From Enoplosus armatus (Eukaryota; Chordata; Actinopteri; Centrarchiformes; Enoplosidae), in the NCBI RefSeq assembly GCF_043641665.1, contig NC_092180.1, forward strand, positions 13,323,891 to 13,387,890: a DNA stretch of 64,000 bases, written 5' to 3'. Below the pieces are notes generated by a model that was not told the DNA's origin, searched no databases, and saw nothing but the letters and a program-made list of their open reading frames with translations. Positions 12,795 to 25,009 of the stretch are shown piece after piece. How positions within the stretch are numbered: position 1 is the stretch's first letter; each line of letters opens with the position of its first letter. The translations under genes and the position numbers were made by a program.

Positions 12795-15700
12795 ATTACT
12801 CAACAGTTACTCTGCCAGCTGACATTTCTTGCACTGTAAGATGTGTCAGTCACTCGTTGATGTGACTGCAATTATTACGTTTCTGACAGAGGTCAGCAGG
12901 AGTCATTCATGTCTATTCAACATCAAGTTACATGTTGGACAACAAAGTACAGAGCGCAAGTTAACAGCATTTTAGCTTTTACATGTTAATGGGCAGCATT
13001 TGAGGAACTCACATTCTTGTATTGCATTATAACACATTCAGAGCTCCTCTTAGAGACTAAGAGTTAAATAAGTGACTGTAGAACAAAATATGTCCAGAGT
13101 TGTAGTTGTTGGCTGCTCAGTGATGTAGCTAAGTTGGACCACTGGAACACTTGGCCAGATTATAAGCTTTGTGTCACAGCTCAGCCTCAGGGTTTTTGTT
13201 AGGAGTTATTACACTCAAAGCCCCTCTAAGCTCTCAGAGCATGTTTAAAACTGTGTGGGTGTGTGCTGTGTATATGCTGGTGTCATCTGTTGATGTATAT
13301 ACTTGTCCACTGGTTACAGAATTGTTCATTTTTAATGTATTTTAGGTTTGCGGTGGCAAATATAAGTATGTTTCCATAGTATCTCTACCTTTACCAGGCA
13401 AACGGGATGACAGAGACAGAAACACGGACGGACGCACATACAAACACTTTCCTTGTTATTTTCCCCACACTACCTCATTCCATTCTGTCACTCCATCTCT
13501 CTGCCATCGCTGTGCTACTCTTCCCAGATAAATGTTTCATGAGGCAGCCCCCATATCCTCTCCTGGAATAACATCCTCTAGATATGTCCAAGAGATTATA
13601 TGACACATCACTCAGTCACATTTACCTCAGACTGCACATCTCATGCGCACATCCCATGGCCTAACACAAGCGCATCTTCATCAGAACTAAGAAAAGAGGG
13701 GGGAAAACAGGGGAGAAGCATATTTTATTACCCAAAACTGACTGTCAAATAGTGTCTGCAGTCAAAGAATTATCAAAGGGTTTATCCTTTTCAGATGTGA
13801 AAGTCTAAAGTGGGTCACACGCTACATTCACTGTAATATCACAGTAAATATTCACAAGCTTATCATTATTTAATCATCCCCTAATGGAAAAGATCCCCAC
13901 CCCAAATACAGACCCACCTCCAAACTTAATAATTTTCAAATATGTTAACAGCTGTAACTGTAAACTTCATGCAGTTAGTCTGCCTGTCTCACCTCAGCAG
14001 TTGTGCATAGGGCAGTGAAGGACTAGTTTTAATGTATCTAATACTGTGCCTGTTCAAGAGCAATGAAGACTTACATATGACAAATATCTTTTGTAAAAGA
14101 AAAATGTCAGCAAAGGCACTTGAATTTCAGATGAATAACTGTTTTTAAATGCGTAAACTGGTACTTTCAAAACACAGTTAAATTTTGATATGAATTAAGT
14201 TGATTTCTAATACACAACATCACAGTAATTGAGCTTACAGGTCATAACTGTGTAATATGTTAAGTGTGAAATGTATATGTTATGAAAATAGCTTAGGTGA
14301 TTGTGTTTTTATTGAAGAGGTATGTCGTTTTTTGTTACAGCATTTTCTCATGTTATTTATTGTGTCTCAGCTGTTTGATGTGTCCTGACTGATCTACACT
14401 CCAGGATAAATAAAGTCTTATATTATCTTTAGCATCTTCATTTCCCAGCCGATTTCCTTATTGTGTTTTGTTATGATCATTGCAATATATGCTATATCAT
14501 TTTGACAGAACAAGGAGCTGTATTTACTTGTGTTTGCAGCTGGGGCAAGCCACCCGTGTTAGGTAATAAAATATGCTTGCATAAAGATGAGTTGTGTTAA
14601 CTGTATGAACCTTGGCTCTCTGTTAAGAGCCCTGCTGTTTAATCAGTGGTAAATTATACTGTCATGCCTGCCATGGTCATTTGTCAGCACATATTGATGC
14701 CTGCTGCAAACAGCGGAGGTAAGAACATTGTTGCCTCTATCGCTTCTGTGGATGTTTTTCGTACGAAGGTACAACCACTGTTCTTCTTGTTGTCCTCCAC
14801 AAGTGCATCAGAACTTCTTAAAAACACTGTTAGTTAGCAACGTAGAACAATTAAACCATTGCAATTCTGCAATACACAATCATAAAGGTTTACCTGTCAG
14901 TCAAATGACATGCATTTTATCAACATTTTGACTCTCAGCTCACCTCTCACCTCTGTGGACCTCAGGGCGAATCTGTCTTCAGTTATCATCTAAAGATACA
15001 TGGGTTTTATTGAAGCTTGCCTTCTCCAAAAGTACTTTACAATATTCTTTTCAATACACGGGTCTCTTTACTATACAGGTTTCTCTACAGTATTCTATTT
15101 TCAAGTCCAGTTCTTAAATTTTAATGCAACGTAACTTCATTGCATTCAAAGTGAGATCAAAGTGTTCTGGTTCTCTGTTTGATGTATCCTCTATTTGAAG
15201 TTTTTTCCAAAGACAGAGAGTGTAAAACAAAAGTTTACATATTCTTGCCTTTGTGGGAGCAACTTCTGCTGCACAATATATTGATCCCCCTTTCTGAAAA
15301 AAAGAGAAAGTAGAAAGACTTGGGGTTTTTTGTTTGAATCATGTAGTTGCATTGTCAATACAAGGCCAGCAGCCTATTTCTGGCCTGTCTGAAGGAGCTG
15401 AACTGAACTGAGGAAAATAAGAGAGACTGAAGGGCCAGTCAGGTTTGTATGGTATCAATCTAAAAGAGGTTGATGGGCCACATGTGAACACGGTGACCAG
15501 CCCTGTCCTGATGGACAACCACACCCCAGGGAAAGTATCGCCCACTGACAGTGATTGACAGATGGAAGAAGCAGTGTTGTTGCGATGTTGAATGGCTAGT
15601 CCCCACAACACAAGAGGTGTGATTAGGAGCTGTCAAAGCAACATGAGGTGGTTGACAATGACATCACTCACAGCCAGAGAGCGGGCAAGACTGCTGTGTA

Positions 15701-17741
15701 TTCATTGAGAAACTGGAACCGCCAACAGACAGCCTTCAGAAAGCACTGTATGTTTATATGCGTGTATGTGTGTACGGTGTGATTTCTCTGAGTGGTTTCT
15801 CCGTCTGTGCTATTTAAATACTGACTGTTTCTATTTCCACAAAAGTTAAACTGCACTTTTGTTTTCTCTCTCAGTGCTACAGTAAATATGTGCTCTATTG
15901 TACATAGTATGTGGCGATTTCTTTGGTTAATCCAAACTCAGACCTTTCTTGCAAGCACAGTGTGTTTAAGTGTAACACTGTGGCTGAATTACTACTGCTG
16001 TGTCACAACGTCACATTTGGTTGATTTCATTCAAACATTCACATGTGGCGCTTTACAGCCGTGTACATAACTGTAATTTGTAGTGATATGTCACATAGTC
16101 ATTCATCTTAAAATATTTTTATAGCTATGTGTAGACAATACCATAATTCAACCCGGTTGCAGCAATGAACCACCAGTGTTTCATGTCAGGGGCATGTAAG
16201 TCATATAGAGGGTGAGTAAATCAGTATACCAGAGTAAGAAGTGAAAGCTCAAAATGATAATGTATTAAAAAGAACAAACAAAATTTTGAAGTACACAGTA
16301 AGTTTCTTCATGGGTGTTGTGATCATTTCCCATATCTACTTTGACATCTTTTTCTAGAGGTAAGCTACAAAAAAGAAATGATTCTGAGTAGGACATCTGT
16401 GATCACTGCTCAGCAATCACATCCAACAACAGTGTCTGAGATACTGTGTCAGTCTACATGCCACCATAACAGCTAGAAATGCCAAACCTGTAAGGATAAT
16501 CTCTAAATTATAACTCAACTACACTTTGTTGAATTAACCCTCCAGCAGATTAAATCTCCCTGACTTTATTTTGACTAGTGTTCCTCTACATTACTACAGA
16601 GAGCAGCATAGCCATGATGGATATACTGTATGAGCTGTGCCAACTAAAACATGCGAGAAGGCCAGGCAGGGGCAGGTACAGTGGGAAGGGCCTGACTTGT
16701 TCTCTGTGCTTAGATCTCACAAGGCAGACACAGATGGAAAGATCTCTGGGTTCTGAAACGCTCAGTTGCACAGGAACATGCACGAATACAAAGCCCATTT
16801 CTTTGGGAGATCACTGCACTGTTTGATGACGTGAACAAAACTGTCACCTATTCAAAGCTGCAAATTCACCAAAGGACAGATTTCAGCCTTTCTACCGCCA
16901 GAAATATCACTTAGCAATTGACAGCAGTAAAAATGTGAGTTAGAGATGTTTTAAATGCCAGGAAAAAAGGGAGAAAAAGAGACCACATGTTCAGTGATAG
17001 TATTTGTGAAGCTTGCATATTGTGTCAAAAGAAGGCTATTCAGGTTACCCACAACAACAAAAATACTTCTGAACAACAGGGATACGGTTCATGGTACGAT
17101 ATCAACATAAAACAGCTGTTGGGAACATGTATAATTGTATCTGGTACAGACATATTGCAGTCAGAAAATGTTCTGGTGTGAAAATAAATTCTGCAGAATG
17201 GGTAAACCTGTTTATATTTTGTTTTGAAGCATTATTATTTTGTAGTGAAACTGAGCATGATACTCACATTTAGCAGAAGAAACAGTGCACTGTGCAGTGC
17301 ACAGACTGTGTGTTGTTATGAAATCAGTGCCATGACCTGCATCCAATACAAACAGACCCATACATGCTTGGCAGACTTCAGTTTAAGGACGTTATTCACT
17401 GTTTCAGTTTGGTCAGGGTGTAACTCCTGACTCACACCATACAATAACATTAGATCTGGCTGGTAAACTTTCTGAAAAGTAGGTTACTATATCATACACA
17501 TTTTTGGGTGTTCCATTTCTCGCAAAGGTGTGTAGCAACACAGATATGTCGCAGTTAATGGACAACCTACTATCAATTAATATAACAAATCAATAACTTG
17601 AAGAAAATGTTAATAACCTTTTTCTTAATGCTTTCACATCAGTTAAGTTTATTTCTAAGCTAAATTAGGTTATTTTTTTGCTTTTTCCATCATGTGTTAC
17701 ATAATCATCATATCATTAGAAATATTGTCCTTACATTCATA
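12795..17741. other. Non-coding stretch, nothing recognised
   Basis: AT-rich DNA. All ORFs are 60-90 codons without recognisable domains. A GATAAATAAAGTCTTAT segment near 14.40 kb resembles a LINE-type 3' tail but has no supporting upstream coding homology. A palindrome at 17285-17302 is listed separately. Confidence 0.55.
17285..17302. repeat. Near-perfect GC-rich palindrome
   Basis: GTGCACTG, a two-base spacer, then CAGTGCAC: 8-bp perfect arms. No flanking element is recognised. Chance occurrence is possible. Confidence 0.7.
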
Positions 17742-17743
17742 TA

Positions 17744-17823
17744 CAGTCATGGAAAAAATGATTAGACCACCCTTGTTTTCTTCAATTTCTTGTTCATTTT
17801 AATGCCTGGTACCACTAAAGGTA
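17744..17823 (+). repeat. Tc1-like terminal inverted repeat (transposase 3' side)
   Basis: 80 bp starting CAGTCATGGAAAAAATGATT and ending ACCACTAAAGGTA. It pairs with 19284-19363 with one mismatch (ATGATT versus ATTATT near position 17759). The outer bases abut a TA target dinucleotide. This is the expected substrate for transposase binding and cleavage. Confidence 0.95.
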
Positions 17824-18041
17824 CATTTGTTTGGACAAATATAATGATAACAACAAAAATAGCTCATAAGAGTTTAATTTAAGAGCTGATATCTAGCCAT
17901 TTTCCATGGTTTTCTTGATAATAACCAAAATCACTTAAGTTCTTACATCAATAGCTTTGGCATTGTACTGCCAAAAACAGTGCTTTTAGGCATTCCATGT
18001 TTTCTTTTCTGTCTGTTTTAGTCACATGATACACACAGGAG

Positions 18042-19070
18042 TTAGTAGTTGATTGCATAACCATTGTTTTTGATGACTGCAGCCATGCGTCTTGGCATGC
18101 TCTCCACCAGCTTCTGACATTGTTCTGCTGTCACAGCAGCCCATTCCTGTTGCACAAATTCAAACAAATTTGCTTTGTTTTTGGGCTTGTGGTTCTCCAT
18201 TTTGAGTTTGATGATTTTCCACAGGTTTTCCATTGGATTTAGATCTGGTGATTGAGCAGGCCAAGGCATGGTTCGAATGTTCTGGTTCTCCATCCAGGCT
18301 TTAACTGACCTTGCCGTGTGGCAAGGGGCATTGTCTTGTTGGAAAATCCAGTCATTCGAGGCAGGAAAGAGTTTTCCAGCTGATGGAAGAAGACTGTTTT
18401 CAAGAGTAGCCCTGTACATGACCTGGTTCATTCGCCCTTCACACAATTGCATTTGCCCTGTTCCACCCATACTGAAACAACCCCAGATCATCACTGATCC
18501 ACCCCCATGTTTTACTGTAGGGGCAAGACAGTCTGGTTTGTAGGCTTCTCCAGGCTTCCTCCTAACCAGTAAGTTGGCTGGAGTGGGCATCAAGTCAAAA
18601 TTGGATTCATCACTGAAGAGAACCTTAGCCCAATCATCAACAGTCTAATCCTTGTGATCCCTAGCAAAGAGTAACCAGGCCTTCCTCTGCCTTTCGTTGA
18701 TGAAGGGCTTCTTCCGTGCCCTGTGTGACTTCAGACCGGCTTCAAGAAGTCGGTTTCGAACTGTCCTTGCCGAACAAGTCACATTTCTCGACAGTGCCCA
18801 CTCATTTTTAAGGTCCCTGGAGGTCTGACGACGATTCCTGACACAGGAACGGATGAGTGCACGGTCATCTCGTGGGGTAGAAAGACGTTTCCTGCCTCGA
18901 CCAGCTAGCAATTTGGTAGTACCATGTTCGGCTTGTTTTTTCTTGGTGTAATGAACGGCTGTCTTGGAGATCTTCAGTTTTTTGGCTACCTGTCTCTCAC
19001 TCATGCCAATTTCCAGCAGTGCCAAGATGGCTGCCTTTGTGGCTTCACATAATTCTTTTGTTTTAGGCAT
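18042..19070 (-). pseudogene. Tc1-like transposase, interrupted by one in-frame TAG
   Basis: A 342-residue frame (ATG at 19070-19068, terminal stop at 18042-18044) is a usual full length for Tc1 transposases. In order it shows an N-terminal paired-like DNA-binding region (about residues 1-120). The first helix-turn-helix includes SERQVAKKLKISKTAVHY, followed by a GRGRKR AT-hook/GRPR-like linker and a second HTH ending near KSHRARKKPF. The catalytic domain has the first Asp in VLFSDES (about D154), the second in FQQDNAPCH (about D246) and the Glu in NPMENLW (about E281). There are 34 residues between the last two, so DD34E, and all three are present. The glycine-rich KHGGGSVMIWGC box is intact. 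The only break is a TAG at 18645-18647 (codon 142), just after ARDHKD and before TVDDW; relatives usually have Trp there. The product would be truncated before the catalytic domain. The protein would act in the nucleus on the element's own ends. Confidence 0.95.
18645..18647 (-). other. In-frame nonsense codon (TAG) in transposase
   Basis: The N-terminal 141-codon ORF and the C-terminal 183-codon ORF lie in the same minus-strand frame. They are separated by this stop plus 17 open codons. The apparent start of the C-terminal ORF at 18593 is a TTG (Leu) codon inside the catalytic domain, not a genuine start. No frameshift is present. Confidence 0.93.
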
Positions 19071-19175
19071 TATGTGAGAGCTGACAACTTCTGAGTTGTG
19101 CTACGGCTTGAATGTAAGCAGGAAACCACTCCAGGCCTTTGCATGTGCAGTGCTGCTTATGACATGAAATGGCCT

Positions 19176-19183
19176 CTTATATA
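19176..19183 (-). promoter_or_regulatory. TATA-box-like motif upstream of the transposase
   Basis: TATATAAG on the minus strand, about 105 bases upstream of the transposase ATG and inside the element. It would be well placed to drive transposase transcription. No other core-promoter element was identified. Confidence 0.45.
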
Positions 19184-19283
19184 CCCTGGGAATACAATTA
19201 AGCTTAAGCATGTCAAATAGGACATGAAGTATTATGTAACCAGCTGCATTTTTTGTCGTGTTCATTGTATTCTTCAGGTAATA

Positions 19284-19363
19284 TACCTTTAGTGGTACCA
19301 GGCATTAAAATGAACAAGAAATTGAAGAAAACAAGGGTGGTCTAATAATTTTTTCCATGACTG
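19284..19363 (-). repeat. Tc1-like terminal inverted repeat (transposase 5' side)
   Basis: Reverse complement of 17744-17823 with one mismatch. It ends ...TTTTTTCCATGACTG directly against the TA duplication at 19364-19365. Confidence 0.95.
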
Positions 19364-19365
19364 TA

Positions 19366-22300
19366 TATCATATGGAAAATATATGGAAAATTACGTCAAA
19401 AGTAACATTGCATTACATCTAATGTCACTCTTCAAAACGCATAAAACTTCAATAATATGTTTTGTCTTTGTTTTTAATTACAATTTGCTTATAAATCACT
19501 AATTTGGATAACTGGATTTTGAGAAACAGTAATTGCACTGACTCCACTGAGAGTGATTAAACGGTGTCTACTGTGTCATGTTTTCTGAACAATAGAAGCT
19601 GAGCCGATCAGGCTCACACATCACACAACAAGGTTTTTGTAGATTTCTACTCTAAATAATAGTAATTATTATTATAGTAGCAATACTCAGTGCAGCACGT
19701 TGTAATGTGTGCCTGGTGAGGAACCCAGTGCAGTTGTTCCCAGATGTGATTCCCATAATGTGTACATGTCTGTGAAACTGTAAACTGTTGAGCTCCAGTC
19801 TCTTTCCTCGCTTGCATTCACAAATATAATGGGCATAAAAAAAATAAAACACAAGAAACTTTGCTGTGTTCTCAATGAGCAGTAGAAAAACGACATTGTT
19901 GTTGAGCGACATGCAAATGTCGGTATTACGAGCCATTCTTTCTCGTTCGTGCAATTCTGTACAGAAAGGTTCAGGATGATAACGCCTCAGTAATAATTGC
20001 GCTGATGGCCTATTATGCTGTATTGCAAATCAAATATGTGTAGTATTTGGCGGTAGCTGAAGTAGGGAGTGTTGGCATGAGGCCAGCCTGTATTGCTGTA
20101 CAGATGAACAGATGCAGGTGCGTCACAACTTCCCTGTGCCTGTCAGGATAACAAAATGGATCAGTGACAATGGCAGGCATCTACTTCAGAGTAATTGTGC
20201 AAGATGGCTCGCTCTAAACCTCTTTGTGAAGCAGGTGTTTAGAGTCTATACTTGTGTGTGTTGAAGTATATGTCCATTAGGTTTTTGGTCTTTTTTGGTT
20301 GAATTCTGATAAGATCTGAGCATTCATGACCTTTCCTTGTTCATGATTTCTGTAAAACTAAAACAAGACATTTTCTTTTATCTCTTATGAAGTTATTTGT
20401 GGTGTATTCTCTGACATATTGTGACTTATCTCATTTGACTAGCTGCATTCAGACTTGTTTATAACTACGATAAAATAGTGCTGCTACTTTTATGTTGCCG
20501 TGATATTGTCAACTTTTGCAGTGTTTACCATTACTGTAGTTGTTTGTTTGCCACAGTTTTGTTTATCCCTTGAATTCCAGTATATTTCCAGGCTATTGGA
20601 TGTTGTTTAGTTGTCATCAAAAGGAGCTTATCTATGAAAGTTCTTCTGTTTTGAAGGAGAACTGAATTTCGGCATTAAAAATTAAATGGTATATTGCAAA
20701 ACATCACTTCTTAGATTTGGGGCAAGTGTTGGAGCAGATGTTCCTCCAGTGATCTGTAAATAAGTGGAATTGTAGATAAAGACACTGAGGAGGCTGTAAG
20801 ATATTCAGGAAGCAGCCCAGCCCTGCTTCAAATCCACTCTAAGAAAATAGTGCAAAAGCAGTCAAAAACTGTTAAAGCGTATTTGATTCTAGCATCTTGT
20901 TTTAGTTCTTCTTCCTCTCCCTTTCTCCTCAGACCCTCTCTCATTTCTGCTTGAACTGGGAGTGGGGGGATAGAAAAAAGACCTTGAAGAAGGCTGCGAG
21001 ATTAAATTAATCGTTGGTGGGAGGAAAAATATCACTAAAGTATGCATAAGTGTAAAAGAAATGAAAACAAACAAACATATATTAAAGAATATCCTGAAGC
21101 GCCGATAGAACATGTTTGAATAAAACTGGATGCTTTGTGGGTTATATCTCCTCCAGCTGTAATGCATGCTTGGAGGGAGTGTGCTGCCCTCTGCATGGCT
21201 CACATTTAATGAAATATATAACAATTGTTCCTCAATCAGAACAAGTGCTTGTTTAAAATGCAAATCCGCTCTTGTCTGTGACATGCTGTAATTAGACAGA
21301 ACAATGCTGTATTATTTCTGCGATCTTTCTCAGTGCTCATCAAGGGCTTTGAGAATGGGACAATGATTGACCACCTGGTCCTGCTACTGTAGCTAAATTT
21401 ATTAAACACGCTCTCTTTAGAAAATCAATGCGCGATTGTATGAGTTGTGCAGGGTCAGGCTTATTTTTTCATGAGAAGACATAATTAGCCTGACCTGTGA
21501 CTTGCAAATGCTTAGGATTGTTCTGCACTGTTACCATTTTCTTAAACTGTATGAAATGTTTTATAGGAACTTAAGACAGCCTATAGTGTCTTTGTGGGAT
21601 TAAATTACTGTATATTAAAATAAAAATGTAAAACTTTAATAGCATCATTCCTTTGCTATATATATATATCCCTTTATAGGGATATTAATCTGCAGGACTT
21701 ACTGTTGTAACATCTGAATCTTTTACGTTTGTAGCTGCTCTTGTCATAAATTCCTTTCCTCAATTAATATCCTTCCTGCTATTGTATGATGAAATATGTG
21801 TCTCCACAAGGCTTTTGATGATTACAGTCGGACATGAGAGACAGAGAGCATGCTTTATTATATAATAAACTAATTTGATCCTTGTTTGTCTCTGTCTTAT
21901 CTCAAGTTATTGTGTAGAAGTTAATGTTTTGTGGCACTGAAAAACATCTGAAATAGGAACTGGTGCATTTACTTTACAAAAAAATCTGGAGGCAAATCTC
22001 TGTGCCTACTCATCCAATAAGTTGTGATTAACAAAACAGGCTGTTTCTCAGAAGAATGGCGCTTGGAGAAATGAACCCTGCCTTGTCTCTTGAGTCAGTT
22101 TATAATTATTATATTGTGTCTTAATTGAACTTCTCAACAGCGCAGCTCCATGACCAGAGCTGCCTGATATATTCAGCTCATTCTGCTGCTTGGATAAATT
22201 AATTGGATTAAAGATTTGATTATCAGTTCCTTTGTGCATCCATGCTTGAATCTTTGCCGTAAACACATTGGTATAAATACAAATAATGTTTCCGGCTCCC

Positions 22301-22576
22301 TACAAACACACACACACACACATTACACAGCAGACTAAATAAAAGACTAAATAAGCCCACAAGCTCTTACATATGTTTCACAGAAACATTTTTACATGTA
22401 ACCGATAGTTTTATTATAAATATTCACATAGTTGCGTACATTTTATATCCGAGTTCAGACAGAAACCTTTCTGCTACCAGAAAGTGCACCAGTTTACACA
22501 TGTTGTACCATGAATTTCTTCTTCCTCATCACACTCCGAAGATGGGACAAGTTGTGAATGATGATAGTAGTTTTAA

Positions 22577-22581
<5 letters not shown>
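19366..22581. other. Non-coding stretch, nothing recognised
   Basis: AT-rich with short spurious ORFs. The longest is 131 codons on the minus strand at 20889-21284, with no recognisable domain. A short (TA)n run at 21656-21669 leads into an 8-bp hairpin, ATATCCCT/AGGGATAT (21666-21685). A short CA run lies near 22307-22321. Confidence 0.55.

Positions 22582-22622
<41 letters not shown>
22582..22622 (+). repeat. (GT)20 microsatellite
   Basis: 41 bases of uninterrupted GT dinucleotide, followed by a purine-rich GAGGGAGAGAAAGAGAG segment. Overlapping ORFs encode only Cys-Val repeats. Confidence 0.97.
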
Positions 22623-22625
<3 letters not shown>

Positions 22626-22846
22626 GAGAGAAAGAGAGTATGTGTGTTGGAGGAGCTGCTTGTGAGTGGTACAAGGGTGTCAGGAGCAGATGCAAATGAG
22701 TAGAGTGCAGCAGTGTAAAACCAAATCAGAGAAAAAGAAAAATAAATGAGAGGGAGAGGAAGTGAGAGAGGATGAGGGAGTGTGTGGAGTTCACAGCCTG
22801 GGCTACTTTCACACCTGCAGCCACTGAGCTTGTTTTACACTCAAAT

Positions 22847-22849
<3 letters not shown>
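22623..22849. other. Spacer between convergent microsatellites
   Basis: About 227 bp, purine-rich (GAGA/GGGA steps) in several places, without coding evidence. The (GT)n on the left and (CA)n on the right are complementary to each other, so this spacer would be the loop of any long stem-loop they formed. Confidence 0.6.

Positions 22850-22904
<55 letters not shown>
22850..22904 (+). repeat. (CA)27 microsatellite
   Basis: 55 bases of uninterrupted CA dinucleotide after AAATGCG. ORFs across it encode only Thr-His or Cys-Val repeats and are not genes. Confidence 0.97.
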
Positions 22905-22905
<1 letters not shown>

Positions 22906-24617
22906 GGATGACAACCTCATGACACGGCAACAACACACCACAGCATGCCACTTCTGTATCCACTCAATCACAGTCTTGCTAATCACATGCAAATTAATAT
23001 CCCGTTGTCCTCAGGTCACATCCATCACGTTAACAACAAAATCCACCACTTCGCTCGACTTCCTCACCATTCCTGTGACAGTTTTCATACTGTATACATG
23101 GAACGCAGTGACTACTTCTGTCCAACCTTGAAAGGTTTTCTCTTGGCATCATACCACTTTTTGATCAAATGCTTTAGCAAACGTCCAAAATTAGTGTGTT
23201 TTTAATTTGAAATTATTAATCAGAGCCTATATTTCCTACCTCTCATATAACATGCTCGTTTTTAATCATGATGTTTTGGTTTTATGTCCTGTGGGGTGGA
23301 AACTTTGTTCATCTTTTTAATGTAATGAGTGCAGAAAAAACAAACTGCCATCTGCTTTTCTATTTACTAAACATTCTGGGAAAATCTGTCCTCAGACTCG
23401 GGGATTGGATTGCTCCAGAGCATAATGCAAACATATCCTTTTGATCCGAGATTGAAATTTGATTAAAATTGTAAGTTTAAAGTGTACCTTTGAATTAAAG
23501 CAATTATTATTCCTTTGTGTCTGACATCAAAAGTATCTCCGAATGAATTGACAGTGTTCCTGTAAGCTTCAGGAAAATGATTGATGCGCTTGAGTTAGTC
23601 ACAGTGACTTGCATCACAGTCTTTGAGATTTAATTCAATTTGAATACATCCATAATCATTATCACCATTTTGAAAGAAAGCTATTACAACCATTTGCTGA
23701 GACTTCAAAATGTTTTACAACAGGCCCGAAACATCAAATATGAGCATAGCTGAAAAGTCTTTAAATGCACTCATTAAGGCAATTGAATAATGTTGTGGTG
23801 TAGTGATCAGAAAGCAGCTTGTGTTCAACGACGGGTTAAATTATGAGGTGTACTACCTTGAATACAGATTCCTTTTTAGTTTCATGGATGTTTTGTCAGT
23901 AGTTTTGCCACATGTGGCACATATTACTTTACACAAAACACTCAATACAAGGTTTCTCCAGTAACTTTATCAGAAAAGATAGTCTGAGATTAATAGCATT
24001 GTGTTCTTTATCAGACCCAAAATTACATCTGAGCAAATCAATAGCCATATCAATTCACAAGATCTTAAAATGGAAGATGAACTAATTGATTTGAAATTAA
24101 ATACACATTCAGATAGGAATTAAATATTTTCACAACCTCTAGCTGCTATCAGTATAATTCCAAAGCTAAAAACTCAGGTGACCCCTTGACCCTGTATAAG
24201 ACTTATAATGTACGTTATTGAATTAGTCATAATGCAAACCTGGAATTTGGAGTATATTTTGCTGTATTAGCATCACTCACCTCATGTTCCTATCCAAATA
24301 TTTTTCTGACTGCAATGGTTAATTTATGAGTCAAAAATATTTTTTTCTCTTTTGTAAATAATTTATTCTTTTAGCAATTTTTGAAATGCTGTGCAAATTA
24401 CAGATTTTTGTACATACAGTACAAGTTGAACACATGAACACATAAATGAGACATCAACATTAAACAATGGTCTATAGACTAGAATCGAAGTTACATATGA
24501 ATAGAAAAATGTGACTACAGAGAGAATAAATAATTAGATATTCATACCTTGGCACTGTCTTTTTGTCAGTAATTGTTTTCCTCTGTAGGAATAATATCAT
24601 ATAATTAAACTGCTTTA
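22905..24617. other. Non-coding stretch, nothing recognised
   Basis: AT-rich DNA lacking long ORFs or repeat ends. Several ATTA/TAAT-containing runs are present, but no specific element is supported. Confidence 0.5.
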
Positions 24618-24911
24618 GAGCTGAAACGATGATTGATTGATTTGTCAATATAATCAGCAACTATTTTGATAATCAATAAATTGTTTTATTTCAATTTGTT
24701 TTTATTTCATAGTTTAATTTTTCAAGCAAAAATGCCAAATATCCATCGATCCATTTTCTGAGATGGTCCGATAAAGCATGCAATTTGAACAAGTCAGCTG
24801 GGGCTCTGGGAAATGATCCATAGCATCAATAGCATTTTTACCTACTGTCTGACATAGACAAAATGATTAATCAGGAAAATAATCAACAGATGAATCTATA
24901 TTGAAGCCTGA
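24618..24911 (+). mobile_element. hAT-like non-autonomous element (MITE), copy 2
   Basis: It starts GAGCTGAAACGATGATTGAT and ends in AATCAACAGATGAATC followed by TATATTGAAGCCTGAG. The two ends are imperfect inverted repeats rich in GATTAAT/ATTAATC steps. It includes AATCAGCAACTATTTTGAT, TTTTTCAAGCAAAAATGCCA and GGGGCTCTGGGAAAT, which I recognise as parts of a common teleost hAT-type MITE. The related copy at 12.47-12.79 kb lies in the opposite orientation. It is non-coding and diverged, so an old insertion. Confidence 0.68.
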
Positions 24912-25009
24912 GACTGTTTTTTTATATAATACGTGTAAGGCTTGTAACCTGATATTGGAAGCTAACCTGCTCAATCTCCCGGCCCAGAAGAAAATATCAG
25001 TGTGGGGAA

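Larger units (their letters stand above)
17744..19363 (-). mobile_element. Tc1/mariner DD34E DNA transposon, nearly complete
   Basis: A 1,620-bp element flanked on both sides by TA (17742-17743 and 19364-19365), the expected Tc1/mariner target-site duplication. Both ends begin CAGTCATGGAAAAAAT reading inward, and the terminal inverted repeats of about 80 bp match at all but one base. It contains one transposase reading frame on the minus strand, broken by a single in-frame stop. The length, TIR structure and DD34E spacing place it in the fish Tc1-like group. The nearly identical TIRs and otherwise open frame imply a fairly young insertion. Confidence 0.96.

Noticed and set aside
14340..14425. 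GATAAATAAAGTCTTAT segment resembling a LINE 3' tail
   Set aside because: No upstream coding remnant or family-specific 3' UTR text was seen, so polyadenylation-like similarity is too weak.
18268..18543. 91-codon plus-strand ORF
   Set aside because: Antisense shadow of the Tc1 transposase frame.
20889..21284. 131-codon minus-strand ORF
   Set aside because: Low-complexity, Phe/Ser- and Arg-rich peptide from AT-rich and purine-rich DNA; no domain.
22726..23131. ORFs crossing the (CA)n array
   Set aside because: They encode Cys-Val or Thr-His dipeptide runs created by the microsatellite.
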